Notes: generated from the sequence alone by a model not told the origin. DNA of 64,000 bases from Flavobacterium aquidurense (GCF_001404985.1 NZ_JRLF01000015.1:1-64000); one strand, 5' to 3'. Shown: positions 16,845 to 26,546, counted from the stretch's first letter. Numbers and translations are program-made.

Positions 16845-17195
16845 ATGAAAAAGAAAATTATCTTAATTAATCTTTTTATGTCTTTAACCGTATTGTTCGC
16901 AATGCTGTTTCAGACCATACATTCCTACGAGCATGTTTACAGGCAATTAACAGAAAAACGTTGTGATCATCAATATGTTGAGGGTCAAAAACAGATTACG
17001 CACAGTCATAGTGTTGATACAAACTGCCACGTTTGTCATTTTGCTTTTAGCACATTTATCCCAAACACCTTTCAGGCTTTATTCTTTTATAAAGCAAGTA
17101 TTGAAACTTCTTCTATTTCTTTTTATACAAAAGATACTTCAAATTTCTTTAAAGGAAGTCTTTTTTCTCTTAGGGCACCTCCTACTTTAATTTAG
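16845..17195 (+). CDS. Small exported His/Cys-rich protein, possible metal-binding
   Basis: A 116-residue protein with a signal peptide or membrane anchor (about 1-25) and a His/Cys-rich stretch between residues about 29 and 66: HSYEHVYR, CDHQY, THSHSVD and NCHVCHF. It ends with SLRAPPTLI, reminiscent of the RAPP-type ends of DUF2946-like exported proteins in other phyla. The composition suggests binding of a soft or transition metal in the periplasm or at the membrane. It lies upstream of an ABC/TonB operon with a 320-base gap, and the inverted repeat in its leader suggests metal-dependent control. The family is not certain. Confidence 0.6.
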   Translation: MKKKIILINLFMSLTVLFAMLFQTIHSYEHVYRQLTEKRCDHQYVEGQKQITHSHSVDTNCHVCHFAFSTFIPNTFQALFFYKASIETSSISFYTKDTSNFFKGSLFSLRAPPTLI

Positions 17196-17400
17196 TTTAC
17201 TACATTTTATTTTCGAAAATTAAAATTCCCTCTTGCCTATTCTATAATCGGTAAAGGAAATGGATTGCATTTTTTATTTGACGCATTTATTTACAATAAA
17301 TCGAGTTGAATAAGACAACAATGTTATTCTTATTTTTCGAAAGCCAGTTAATTTCTTTCTATAGAAACCGTAGTAACCATCCTCCTATTCCCGCACTCAA

Positions 17401-17478
17401 CTAAAACTGAGACTGCACTAAGATCCAGACTGTCACTACGACTGAGACTGCGACTGTCACTGCGACTGCGACTGCGAC
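17401..17478. repeat. Low-complexity CTGAGA/CTGCGA repeat upstream of the ABC gene
   Basis: Degenerate five- and six-base units (actgag, actgcg, ctgtca) fill this stretch, which ends 37 bases before the ABC ATPase start. The 12-mer CTGCGACTGTCA (17448-17459) is the exact reverse complement of the core of the 13-base tandem array at 33961-34025. The rest of the 17196-17515 gap shows no gene. Confidence 0.7.
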
Positions 17479-17515
17479 AAAAAACAAATTAAATCACTCC
17501 AAATACATAAAAACT

Positions 17516-18211
17516 ATGCTTATAGCTGAAAATCTGACCAAAAAATATGGCGATCATACTGCTTTGAATAAACTGAACCTGACAATTAAAGAAGGTGAAA
17601 TCTTTGCGCTTTTAGGTCAAAATGGAGCAGGAAAAACGACCACAATTAATCTTTTTCTGGGGTTTATAGAACCAACAGACGGTGAACTGAAAATAAATGA
17701 TATATCCGTGATTGATAATGCGCAGGAAACCAAAAAATATGTCGCGTATATTCCTGAAACGGTAATGTTATACCCCAATCTGACTGGTTTAGAAAACCTG
17801 AAATTCTTCTCGTCTCTTGCCGGATTTAAATATTCTAACGGAGAACTTACCTATTTCCTGACCAAAGCAGGATTGCAAGTTGCTGCACACGATCAAAATC
17901 TTGGAGGATATTCTAAAGGAATGCGCCAGAAAGTAGGTATTGCGATCGCCATTGCCAAAAGAGCAAAAGTTCTTTTGCTGGACGAACCTACCAGCGGATT
18001 AGATCCAAAAGCATCAAACGAGTTTTCACAAATCCTCAAGGAACTTTCTGCAGACGGAACAGCAATTTTAATGGCAACACACGATATTTTCAGAGCCAGG
18101 GAAGTCGCATCTCATATTGGGATTATGAAACAGGGAAATCTGGTTACAGTAATCGAAGCCGATAAAATATCGGCAAATGAACTGGAAGATCTTTATTTAC
18201 AAACGGTATAA
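17516..18211 (+). CDS. ABC transporter ATP-binding protein
   Basis: A 231-residue ABC ATPase with Walker A GQNGAGKT (34-41), the signature region GGYSKGMRQK (130-139), Walker B LLLDEP (153-158), the D-loop SGLDP and the switch His189 in ATHD. It is of the ABC-2 export/NosF-like class rather than the BtuD/FhuC import class. It is the first gene of a tight operon: TonB receptor after 29 bases, then two DUF3526-type permeases, which together with this protein would form one inner-membrane complex powered by ATP. Confidence 0.93.
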   Translation: MLIAENLTKKYGDHTALNKLNLTIKEGEIFALLGQNGAGKTTTINLFLGFIEPTDGELKINDISVIDNAQETKKYVAYIPETVMLYPNLTGLENLKFFSSLAGFKYSNGELTYFLTKAGLQVAAHDQNLGGYSKGMRQKVGIAIAIAKRAKVLLLDEPTSGLDPKASNEFSQILKELSADGTAILMATHDIFRAREVASHIGIMKQGNLVTVIEADKISANELEDLYLQTV

Positions 18212-18240
18212 AAGGAAGTATAATTTCCATCATCATAAAA

Positions 18241-20535
18241 ATGAAACATATATATCCCTTTTTATTGCTAATTATTGGCACACAATACTCACAATCTCAA
18301 AATGTTGCTAAAAAAGCGACAGACAGTATTGTTTCCGATTCTATAAAAATGGCAGGAAATCAATTGCAAACCGTTGAAATCCTGGGACGTTCATCAAAAA
18401 AGTACAATAGTGATTATTCTTTCGCAGCGACAAAAACTGCCGCATTAAATAAGGATATTCCGCAATCTATATCGACAATTACAAAAGAATTAATTGCTGA
18501 CAAAGGTGCTTTTTATCTTGCTGATGCTGTAAAGATGGCAAGCGGCGTGATTCCGGCAAGTTATTACAATCAATATACAATTCGCGGAATTAGTCAAAAT
18601 GAAGAAGGCCAGATCATCAACGGAATGCGAACCCGTCAATATTATTTTTTACAGCCTTTAACGAATAATATCGAACGTGTTGAAGTCATCAAAGGTCCAT
18701 CGAGCGCCACATTCTCCTCTGTAGATCCCGGCGGAAGCATCAATCTGGTGACTAAAAAACCTTTAGCCATTGATCGAAAAGAAGTAAGTCTGAGTGTAGG
18801 GAGTTTTAGCACTTTTCGCGGAAGCTTAGATTTTACAGGGCCTCTAAACGAATCAAAAACTCTTTTATATCGTGTAAACGGAGCATATCAGGAAGCAAAA
18901 TCATTTCGTGATTTAGTGAGTAACAAGTCGTTTTTAATTTCTCCTTCTTTTAGTTATATCCCAAATGAAAAAACGGCTATAAATACTGAATTGATTTTAA
19001 GCGACATGACCGGAATTCTTGATAGAGGTCAGCCAATATTTGGCGCTGTTGCAGGAGTTACCAGTTTAAACAAAACACCAATCAGTTTAAATCTGGGTGC
19101 GCCAAGTGATTTCTTTAAATCAAAGGAAATGATTTTTACGACCAGTTTTGCACATAAATTCAGCTCTAAAATTGGTTTTAATGCCCAATACATGAAACAA
19201 TCCTGGACAGAAAATCTGCAGGAACACAGAACCACAAATGGTTTTGCAGTTGATATGAACAATCAGCCTGTAACGAGTCTGGCAATGATGCAATTTGTTC
19301 AGCGTCAGCAATATTGGGACGTTGATAATCTGAGTACTTATTTTAATTTCGATTTAAAAACCGGAAAGCTTAAACATAAATTATTGGCGGGATACGATTT
19401 AAGTTCGTGGAACAAAACCAAAGGCGGCGGACAAAATGCAGCAAGAGGTTATGTATTAAAAGACGGAACGGTGGCCAGTACTTTTGTTCCTGCAAATGCT
19501 GCCAATTATCAAACCACAACAATTGACGGAGTCGTTTTACCAAAACCCAATGTCAATTATTTCAATCTGAATAATCCAGCCTATACGATTACAAGTGCAG
19601 ATGATTATACTTTGAATGTTAGAACGGCGCTGCCATCAGCATTAACGACTACAAATGCAATTTATATTCAGGATCAGATTGCCTGGGAAAAATTTACTTT
19701 TTTACTGGGTTTGAGACAAGAATGGTTTGAAGACATTACCAATTATAAATCGAAAAATGAATTAACGGTCAAAAAATCGGCTTTGTTGCCTCGTGTTGGA
19801 GTGACTTATGCCATTAACAATCAAATTAATGTTTACACCACTTATCTGGAGGGATATCAGCCACAATCGAATACGGTGACTTTAATGCCTCAAACCGGAT
19901 CTTTACCGGCCGGAAGTTTATTTGATCCGCTTGAAAGCAATTTGAAAGAAGCAGGTGTAAAAGCGACTTTCTTTAATAATTCGATGAGTTTTAATGCTGC
20001 CGTTTACGAGATCAATCAGCGTAATATTTTGATGAATGCCAATGATCCTGCAAATCCTGATTTACTCGTAACCAGAGGAGCTGAAAGAAGCCGTGGTTTC
20101 GAATGCGATTTAGCAGGTTATATCACACCCGATTGGCAAATAAATGCTTCTTACAGTTATATCGATGCCCAAATTACAAACGATCGCGATGCATCATTAA
20201 TTGGTGCCAGAAAGCAAAACACGCCAAAAAACAGCGCCAACTTATGGACACGTTACAATTTTAGCTCAGATTCAGCCTTAAAGGATTTGGGAGTTGGTTT
20301 AGGAATGCAATATCAAAGCAGCAAAGTGCCTTGGTTTACCAGAGATTTTACACTTCCGGATTTTACCGTTTTTGATGCGGCTGTTTATTATAAACCCAAC
20401 AAAAGTAATATGCAGATTGCCCTGAATGCGGGTAATTTATTCAATAAAACGTATTGGTTAGGTGCGCAGAATTATCTGAGACTATTTCCCGGGGCTCCCC
20501 GAAATTTCAGCCTTACTGTAACTTATAAATTTTAA
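18241..20535 (+). CDS. TonB-dependent siderophore-type receptor in an ABC operon
   Basis: A 764-residue outer-membrane receptor with a signal peptide (about 1-20, ending SQSQ), no CarboxypepD_reg domain, a plug (about 45-170, with VEILGRSSKKY, DIPQSISTITKEL, IRGISQNEEGQII and VEVIKGPSSATFSSVDPGGSI) and a barrel ending in Phe (FSLTVTYKF). The plug motifs are of the ferric-siderophore/metallophore class. It is placed between an ABC ATPase and two ABC permeases with gaps of 29 and 5 bases, which is unusual because siderophore permeases are normally of the FecCD type. The cargo is probably a metal chelate, by family and context. Confidence 0.92.
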   Translation: MKHIYPFLLLIIGTQYSQSQNVAKKATDSIVSDSIKMAGNQLQTVEILGRSSKKYNSDYSFAATKTAALNKDIPQSISTITKELIADKGAFYLADAVKMASGVIPASYYNQYTIRGISQNEEGQIINGMRTRQYYFLQPLTNNIERVEVIKGPSSATFSSVDPGGSINLVTKKPLAIDRKEVSLSVGSFSTFRGSLDFTGPLNESKTLLYRVNGAYQEAKSFRDLVSNKSFLISPSFSYIPNEKTAINTELILSDMTGILDRGQPIFGAVAGVTSLNKTPISLNLGAPSDFFKSKEMIFTTSFAHKFSSKIGFNAQYMKQSWTENLQEHRTTNGFAVDMNNQPVTSLAMMQFVQRQQYWDVDNLSTYFNFDLKTGKLKHKLLAGYDLSSWNKTKGGGQNAARGYVLKDGTVASTFVPANAANYQTTTIDGVVLPKPNVNYFNLNNPAYTITSADDYTLNVRTALPSALTTTNAIYIQDQIAWEKFTFLLGLRQEWFEDITNYKSKNELTVKKSALLPRVGVTYAINNQINVYTTYLEGYQPQSNTVTLMPQTGSLPAGSLFDPLESNLKEAGVKATFFNNSMSFNAAVYEINQRNILMNANDPANPDLLVTRGAERSRGFECDLAGYITPDWQINASYSYIDAQITNDRDASLIGARKQNTPKNSANLWTRYNFSSDSALKDLGVGLGMQYQSSKVPWFTRDFTLPDFTVFDAAVYYKPNKSNMQIALNAGNLFNKTYWLGAQNYLRLFPGAPRNFSLTVTYKF

Positions 20536-20540
20536 TTGGT

Positions 20541-21992
20541 ATGAAACCACTACACATAGAAATTCTAATCGCCAAACATTTAAGGAACTCCGTTTTTAAG
20601 AATTCGGCTGTTTTTATCATCACCCTTTTTATAGGGATTATTTTGCTTTATGCTGCTTTTTCAGGTTGGGAAAATTATACCAGTCAAAACGAAACCAGCG
20701 AAAAATACCAACATGAATCACGTGAAGACTGGTTAAAAAATCCGGACAAAAATCCACACCGAATGGCGCATTACGGAAATTTTGCTTTTAGAAAAAGTAC
20801 GCCTCTCAGTGTTTTTGAATTTGGAATGGAACCGTTTTTCGGGAATGCTATTTTCCTTGAAGCACACAAACAAAATACTGCCAATTTCTCTGAAGCCGGA
20901 TTTTCGAATAGTATGCTCCGTTTTGGAGAAATCAGTATCGCGATGGTTTTGCAAATTTTACTGCCTTTATTGATCTTTTTCTTAGGATTTAATGCAATCG
21001 CATCCGAAAGAGAAGACGGAACTTTAAAATTACTTTTAAGTCAGGGAATTAGCTGGAAACAACTATTAAGAGGCAAAATACTAGGAATTGCGAGCGTTAT
21101 TATGCTGCTGTTTATTCCAACAATCATTGTGTTGATTTTTATCTGGTTATTACTTCAGGATTTCGCGATTTCGACTGACGAAACGATCAAAATGCTGTTG
21201 TTTATTGGGTTTCATTTTATTTACCTGATTTTCTTTTGTGTCCTGGCGGTTTTGGTTTCAGCATCAAGCAAAACATCAAAAAAAGCTTTGATTTCATTGA
21301 TTGGAATTTGGCTGGTTTTTACCATTATTTTACCAAGAACCACTCAGGCAATTGGAGCTTATATCTATGAAGCGCCATCAAAAATTCAGTTTCAGAGTGA
21401 TATAGAAAAGGATATTCTCAAGCAGGGAGACAGCCATAATCCGAATGATTTGCATTATAAAGCCATCAAAGATTCTCTTTTGAGGGTTTACAAAGTCGAT
21501 TCGGTACAAAAACTTCCTTTTAATTATTCTGGATTTATTATGACCGAAGGCGAGAAAATAAGTTCTAAAATTTACAATGAGCATTTAGCAGGTTTACTTC
21601 AGGTTTACGAAAAGCAAAATAGTTTCTCTAAGACCGTTTCTTTTATAAATCCTTATATCGCCATGAAAAATTTATCGATGGGATTATCGAATACAGATTA
21701 TGATTCGTATATCGACTTCCAGAAACAGGCTGAAGAATACCGTTATAACATGGCGCAGAAAATGAATGCGTTGCAGGTAAAATACATTAGCAATAAAAAA
21801 CCCGGACCAAATGAAAAACCGCTCACGATTAATAAAGAACACTGGGCTGATATAACTGAGTTTCACTATGAGCCAAAAGGGATTTGGGATGTTTTAAAAT
21901 CCGAAATTGTTTCTGTTCTTTCTATCATTCTCTGGATTATTATGCTGTTTATTTTGATTCGCATTGCAGCTAAAAACCTTAAAGCCATTTAA
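20541..21992 (+). CDS. DUF3526-type ABC transporter permease, first copy
   Basis: A 483-residue inner-membrane protein with one N-terminal transmembrane segment (about 24-43), a large extracytoplasmic loop, a cluster of five segments (about 135-275, including the FNAIASEREDGTLKLLLSQG coupling region) and a last segment near the C-terminus (about 458-478). This is the ABC-2/NosY-like layout with the DUF3526 extracytoplasmic part. It starts five bases after the TonB receptor and is followed after one base by a second, related permease, suggesting a heterodimer with the ATPase at 17516-18211. Confidence 0.85.
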   Translation: MKPLHIEILIAKHLRNSVFKNSAVFIITLFIGIILLYAAFSGWENYTSQNETSEKYQHESREDWLKNPDKNPHRMAHYGNFAFRKSTPLSVFEFGMEPFFGNAIFLEAHKQNTANFSEAGFSNSMLRFGEISIAMVLQILLPLLIFFLGFNAIASEREDGTLKLLLSQGISWKQLLRGKILGIASVIMLLFIPTIIVLIFIWLLLQDFAISTDETIKMLLFIGFHFIYLIFFCVLAVLVSASSKTSKKALISLIGIWLVFTIILPRTTQAIGAYIYEAPSKIQFQSDIEKDILKQGDSHNPNDLHYKAIKDSLLRVYKVDSVQKLPFNYSGFIMTEGEKISSKIYNEHLAGLLQVYEKQNSFSKTVSFINPYIAMKNLSMGLSNTDYDSYIDFQKQAEEYRYNMAQKMNALQVKYISNKKPGPNEKPLTINKEHWADITEFHYEPKGIWDVLKSEIVSVLSIILWIIMLFILIRIAAKNLKAI

Positions 21993-21993
21993 T

Positions 21994-23337
21994 ATGTTAG
22001 CATTACTTTTTAAAAATTTCATACGCTCCAAAGGAACCAAAATTGGACTGATTTTCCTTTTGGTTATCTGTTTTATAAGTCTTTTGACTGGACAGCAATT
22101 TCAGCAAAAACAACAAAATAATATTCGAGAAGCAGCAATGTATCAAAAAGAGCATATTGCCAGAAATGCTGCTTTTCATAAAGATGAAATGGGGCTTCTG
22201 CTCTACTACATCAAGTTTTCATTAGTAAACAAAACATTGCCTGTTAATAGTCTGGCGATTGGTCAAAGAGATGTAAATCCATCGATACAAAGTGTTACGA
22301 TTCGTGGGCTGGAAGGTCAGAAATATGATGCGGAACTTAACAACCCGAATAATCTGTTATCCGGAAATATCGATTTTAGTTTTGTGCTTATTTATCTTTT
22401 TCCGCTTTTAATTATTGCATTTTCGTACAATCTGGTTTCGGAAGAAAAAGAAAGCGGCACCTGGAAAATTGTCGCAACTCAAAGTGATAACACTTTTTTA
22501 TACATTTTGAATTTATTCTATATCCGAATTTTAATGCTGATTGCGGTACTAACAATCGTGCTTTTTATTGCTGTATTGTTCCTGAATATCCCATTTGATA
22601 AATCTCTTTTTACCTTTTACGGACTGGGAATTTTATATATTCTCTTTTGGTTTGCCGTAAGTTTTTTTATTGTTTCCTTACAGAGAAATTCAAACTTCAA
22701 TGCTGTTATTTTATTGACAATCTGGTTGTTTTTTATTATCATTTTGCCGGCAATAATCAATACATACATTGTTAACAAATATCCAATACCAGAAGCGTTG
22801 GAACTTACTGTAAAACAACGAAATGCCTATCATGAAAAATGGGATATGGATAAAAAATTTACGATGGATAAATTCTATCAGCATTATCCTCAGTTTGCAC
22901 ATTATCCGCTGCCAAATACTGAATTCAGCTGGCTTTGGTATTATGCCATGCAACAAGCGGGCGACGATGACTCAGCAAAACAATCACAGGAATTAGAAAA
23001 TAAATTGCAGCAACGAAACAAGGCCAGTCAGCTTATTGCGCAATTCATTCCTACATTGCATACGCAGATTCAGCTTAATGAAATTGCACAATCTGATTTG
23101 GGAAACCAGCTTTTATTTTTGAAAGCAACAAAGCAATTCCATGAAAAAATGAGATTGTATTTCTATCCAAAAATCTTTGATAATGCCGCAGTTAATAAAG
23201 AAAACTGGTCAAAATTTGTCGAAACATTCAATGATCCTTCAGAAATAAGTTTTGCAAAAGCATTTTTGCCATTACTGCTTTTCAATTTGTTATTGATAGG
23301 TTTTGGATGGAGGAATTTTAACCGTAAAGGTTTTTAA
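21994..23337 (+). CDS. DUF3526-type ABC transporter permease, second copy
   Basis: A 447-residue inner-membrane protein with the same layout as the preceding gene: an N-terminal segment (about 12-30), a cluster of segments (about 125-265, with SYNLVSEEKESGTWKIVATQ as coupling region) and a C-terminal segment before NFNRKGF. I chose ATG at 21994, one base after the previous stop; an upstream TTG at 21964 would overlap the previous gene and is less likely. The similar EExExGTxK motif in both permeases supports a common origin. A strong hairpin terminator follows. Confidence 0.85.
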   Translation: MLALLFKNFIRSKGTKIGLIFLLVICFISLLTGQQFQQKQQNNIREAAMYQKEHIARNAAFHKDEMGLLLYYIKFSLVNKTLPVNSLAIGQRDVNPSIQSVTIRGLEGQKYDAELNNPNNLLSGNIDFSFVLIYLFPLLIIAFSYNLVSEEKESGTWKIVATQSDNTFLYILNLFYIRILMLIAVLTIVLFIAVLFLNIPFDKSLFTFYGLGILYILFWFAVSFFIVSLQRNSNFNAVILLTIWLFFIIILPAIINTYIVNKYPIPEALELTVKQRNAYHEKWDMDKKFTMDKFYQHYPQFAHYPLPNTEFSWLWYYAMQQAGDDDSAKQSQELENKLQQRNKASQLIAQFIPTLHTQIQLNEIAQSDLGNQLLFLKATKQFHEKMRLYFYPKIFDNAAVNKENWSKFVETFNDPSEISFAKAFLPLLLFNLLLIGFGWRNFNRKGF

Positions 23338-23356
23338 ATTTAAATTATGAGAGAGC

Positions 23357-23390
23357 CCTGACAGGTTTTAGGAACCTGTCAGGACTTTAT
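23357..23390. terminator. Bidirectional terminator of the CCTGACAG repeat type
   Basis: CCTGACAGGTT (23357-23367) and AACCTGTCAGG (23373-23383) form a perfect stem with a five-base loop and a T-rich tail. It ends the ABC/TonB operon and the convergent alpha-galactosidase gene. Confidence 0.75.
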
Positions 23391-25595
23391 TTAAGCTTTT
23401 GTAATCTTTAATACAACGCTTGTATTCGAAGCATTTACATTTGGATTAATACCAACCTGCATTAAAAAATCACCCGAATAAACAGCCGTTTCTACTGCTG
23501 TTTTTTTGTCCGGATACACATTTATTTCTTCTACTTTATAATTTTGTGCGGCCTGTAATCCTTTTAATTTTACAGGAAGATGTGTTCCTGCATCATAACG
23601 GGAATTAACTGCATAATTAAACACAACGGCTTCGTTATCATTTTTATTCACAAACATTACAGCTGCAGCATCATTATCCCACGGGTTCTGCAAACGGTAT
23701 TGGTCTCCTTGCCAAATAGTATTGCTCAATACACCATAATTTTTTATGGCCTGCTGACAAAAAGCCAAATCTTTTTCGTTTAAATCCTTAACGACAATAT
23801 CAAAACCAAGTCTGCCCATCATGGCAACATCTGTACGGAATTTTATGGGCTGTTTTCCCCAATCTGTTACGTGTGCGGCAAGAGTCAACGCAGGATAAAA
23901 ATACGAGTATTCCCATTGTATAAAAATACGTTCTAAAGGATCTGTATTATCACTTGGCCAGAACTCAGTAAAGTATTTTAAAGCGGCATAATCTACTCTG
24001 CCGCCCCCACCGGAACAAAGCATCATAGGTACTTTTGGATATTTTATACGAATACGTTCTAAAACTTTATAAAGTCCGTTGACATAATCAGTATAAAAAT
24101 TAGCTTGTTTGTCTTTCAAATTACTTGAATATGCATTGTAGATCACAGCATTGCAATCCCATTTGATATATGCCAATTCCGGATTTTCAGTAAAAAGATG
24201 GTCTACAACACCATAAACAAAATCCTGAACTTTTGGGTTCGATAAGTCCAGAACCAATTGATTACGGAAATAATGCTCAGCTCTTCCGGGTTGTTTGATG
24301 ATCCATTCCGGATGTTTTTTATACAAATCACTCGCCGGATTGACCATTTCAGGTTCGATCCATATTCCAAATTTCACCTGATTCTCTTTTGCTGTTTTAA
24401 CCAAAGTTCCAATTCCGTTTGGCAATTTCTTTTTGTTGACTTCCCAATCCCCTAAAGCTGCTGCATCATTATTACGCGGATAATTATTACCAAACCATCC
24501 GTCATCCAGCAAAAACATATCTACGCCCAATTTCTTACTATCGCCAATAAGTACTTTGAGTTTCTCTTCATCAAAAGTAAAATAGGTAGCTTCCCAATTG
24601 TTCAGTAAGGTTAAACGGCTTCCTTTACCGTCTAATATTTTATAACTTCTGGACCAATCATGCAAATTACGGCTTGCGCTTCCTTTTCCTTTAGCCGATA
24701 ATGTGTACCAAAATTTTGGCGTTGTAAATACTTCATTTTTAGCCAGTGTATAAGCTGCTGCCGCATTATTGATTCCTGAAATAACCCGCAGGTTGTTTAA
24801 CGGGTCCAGTTCAAGATCAGTTCTAAAATTCCCTGACCATTCCAGACCGGCAAACAACACTTTTCCTTCTTCTTCTGTCGCCGGTTTGTCCAGGGAAACC
24901 ATAAATACTGATGGTTGAAACAGGTTTGCACGTGTTCCCAGTTTCGAGTCCAAAACTTTTATACCGTGAGTCAGTTTCGTTTCTTCCGGCTGCATTTCTT
25001 TTGCCCATTCTCCGTGATACTGGTTGAGCCAGAAATTGCTGTATCCTTTTAAATATAAATTGGCCGAAGCATATTTGTTTAATGTAATATTTGCTTTTTC
25101 ATTGTGTTTAATCGTTGTCCATTGTTCGATAACATCCGTATCGTAATACGCCAGAATAAACAAATGAACTTCAACAGGATAAACATTGTCCTTCAGTATA
25201 ATTTCTGTCTGGGAAACTCCTGTACTTATCGTAGTCGTTTTATGATCCAGATATAACAAATCCAGCGAAGTATTCCCGTCAGCATGCGTTATTGCAATGG
25301 CAGGTTCCAACAGGTTTTTTGAACCGGACGGTGTATAAGCTGAGTTGTAAATTCCGGTATAATCTGTTCCCTGGCGAAACTGACTTTCCATTTTTACGTA
25401 TTCAAAATCATTTGCTAATTTCTCACCAAAATAAATTGTATTCACTTCTTTTCCCGGATTTACCTGCAAAACAAGCGCATTGCTTTTTGTATTTACTGCG
25501 ATAATCTGTTGTGCCAAAACAGGATTGCAATAACCCGCCAGAATAAAAAATGCAATCTTAAAAGATTGCGTTAAAGTGATACTGTATTTTTTCAT
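23391..25595 (-). CDS. Alpha-galactosidase, glycoside hydrolase family 36
   Basis: A 734-residue exported enzyme (signal peptide about 1-28, ending VLAQ) that hydrolyses terminal alpha-1,6-galactose from raffinose-family sugars, galactomannan or glycolipids. The N-terminal beta-supersandwich (about 30-310) is followed by the TIM barrel (about 320-640), with LDDGWFG, GIWIEPEMVNP, the nucleophile Asp480 in YIKWDCN, CSGGGGRVD and the acid/base Asp549 in SDNTD. A C-terminal beta domain ends the protein. It is divergent from the sigma factor of the SusCD locus, which could supply oligosaccharides, but no carbohydrate permease is adjacent. Confidence 0.93.
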   Translation of the reverse strand: MKKYSITLTQSFKIAFFILAGYCNPVLAQQIIAVNTKSNALVLQVNPGKEVNTIYFGEKLANDFEYVKMESQFRQGTDYTGIYNSAYTPSGSKNLLEPAIAITHADGNTSLDLLYLDHKTTTISTGVSQTEIILKDNVYPVEVHLFILAYYDTDVIEQWTTIKHNEKANITLNKYASANLYLKGYSNFWLNQYHGEWAKEMQPEETKLTHGIKVLDSKLGTRANLFQPSVFMVSLDKPATEEEGKVLFAGLEWSGNFRTDLELDPLNNLRVISGINNAAAAYTLAKNEVFTTPKFWYTLSAKGKGSASRNLHDWSRSYKILDGKGSRLTLLNNWEATYFTFDEEKLKVLIGDSKKLGVDMFLLDDGWFGNNYPRNNDAAALGDWEVNKKKLPNGIGTLVKTAKENQVKFGIWIEPEMVNPASDLYKKHPEWIIKQPGRAEHYFRNQLVLDLSNPKVQDFVYGVVDHLFTENPELAYIKWDCNAVIYNAYSSNLKDKQANFYTDYVNGLYKVLERIRIKYPKVPMMLCSGGGGRVDYAALKYFTEFWPSDNTDPLERIFIQWEYSYFYPALTLAAHVTDWGKQPIKFRTDVAMMGRLGFDIVVKDLNEKDLAFCQQAIKNYGVLSNTIWQGDQYRLQNPWDNDAAAVMFVNKNDNEAVVFNYAVNSRYDAGTHLPVKLKGLQAAQNYKVEEINVYPDKKTAVETAVYSGDFLMQVGINPNVNASNTSVVLKITKA

Positions 25596-25799
25596 TTCTT
25601 ATTATTTTATTTTTAAATGCATTCAAATTAAGGTTATTTCGCTTAATTTAAGTTTACAATATAGTGCAATGACATAAAAATCAAGTTTAAATTTAATGAT
25701 ATAACAAATCGAATTTAAAAATTTTACACTTATTCTGAATAATATTTTTCCAAATGACCTTTATTTGAATTTTATTTAGAATTAATATAAATAAACTTT

Positions 25800-25807
25800 T
25801 ATATTTG
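25800..25807 (+). promoter_or_regulatory. -7 element upstream of the ECF sigma factor
   Basis: TATATTTG matches the TAnnTTTG consensus about 70 bases before the sigma factor start. A -33 TTG at the usual distance is missing, so the promoter is tentative. The remainder of the 284-base divergent region (25596-25879) is AT-rich without a gene. Confidence 0.4.
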
Positions 25808-25879
25808 CCGCTTTCAAAGCAAAAAAAGGCATTTTTTAATATTGTACTTATCTTGCTCCCACAAAAGTGATTCTTTATA

Positions 25880-26479
25880 ATGAATGATAATACCAGTTTC
25901 GAATTAAATCTTTTTGAATCTTTCAAAGAAGGAGACGAAGCTGCTTTTACTTATTTCTACGACAAATACTTTCGCAGAATCACTGCTTTCAGCATTCAGT
26001 TTATTTATGATAAAGAAGAAGCCGAAAATCTTGCACAAGAAGCCTTTTTATACTTATGGCAGGCCAGAGAAAATGTGGAATCCATAAACGGAATACAATC
26101 TTTTTTGTATACGTATGCTAAATCAAAATGCCTTAATATGATACGGCACAATAAAGTGAAGGATAAATTCAAGAACGATATTTTAAATCAAAAAGAAAGA
26201 GAACTGGATATTGAAATCCTGAACTCAGTACAATTTGATACTTTAGAATTAACAGAATTAGAACGTTTAATTCACGAATCAATAAGCGATCTTCCGCCTA
26301 AAACCCGTGAAGTTTTTATAAAAAAACGTTTTGAAAATAAAAAAAATGCAGAAATCGCTGAGGAAATGCAAGTAACGTTAAAAGCTGTAGAAGCCCATAT
26401 GACAAAGGCTTTGAAGATTTTAAAAACGAAATTATCCGATTATTTGTTTCTGATTTTTATTCTTATTTGTAATAATTAA
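25880..26479 (+). CDS. ECF-type RNA polymerase sigma factor (FecI-like)
   Basis: A 199-residue sigma-70 family protein of the Bacteroidota ECF group. Region 2 is at about residues 15-85 (DEAAFTYFYDKYFRRITAF, EEAENLAQEAFLYLW), and region 4 at about 125-180 (LPPKTREVFIKKRFENKKNAEIAEEMQVTLKAVEAHMTKAL, seen in pieces). The C-terminus ends with a hydrophobic tail (YLFLIFILIC), odd for a cytosolic protein but common in this group. FecR anti-sigma and STN-containing SusC genes follow, so it should be released by ligand binding at the outer membrane and drive this locus. Confidence 0.92.
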   Translation: MNDNTSFELNLFESFKEGDEAAFTYFYDKYFRRITAFSIQFIYDKEEAENLAQEAFLYLWQARENVESINGIQSFLYTYAKSKCLNMIRHNKVKDKFKNDILNQKERELDIEILNSVQFDTLELTELERLIHESISDLPPKTREVFIKKRFENKKNAEIAEEMQVTLKAVEAHMTKALKILKTKLSDYLFLIFILICNN

Positions 26480-26546
26480 AAATAAAAGGTAGGGTATTTT
26501 ATTTCTGAAGTGTACTTACTAAAACGAGAAGTTTAAAAACTCAAAG

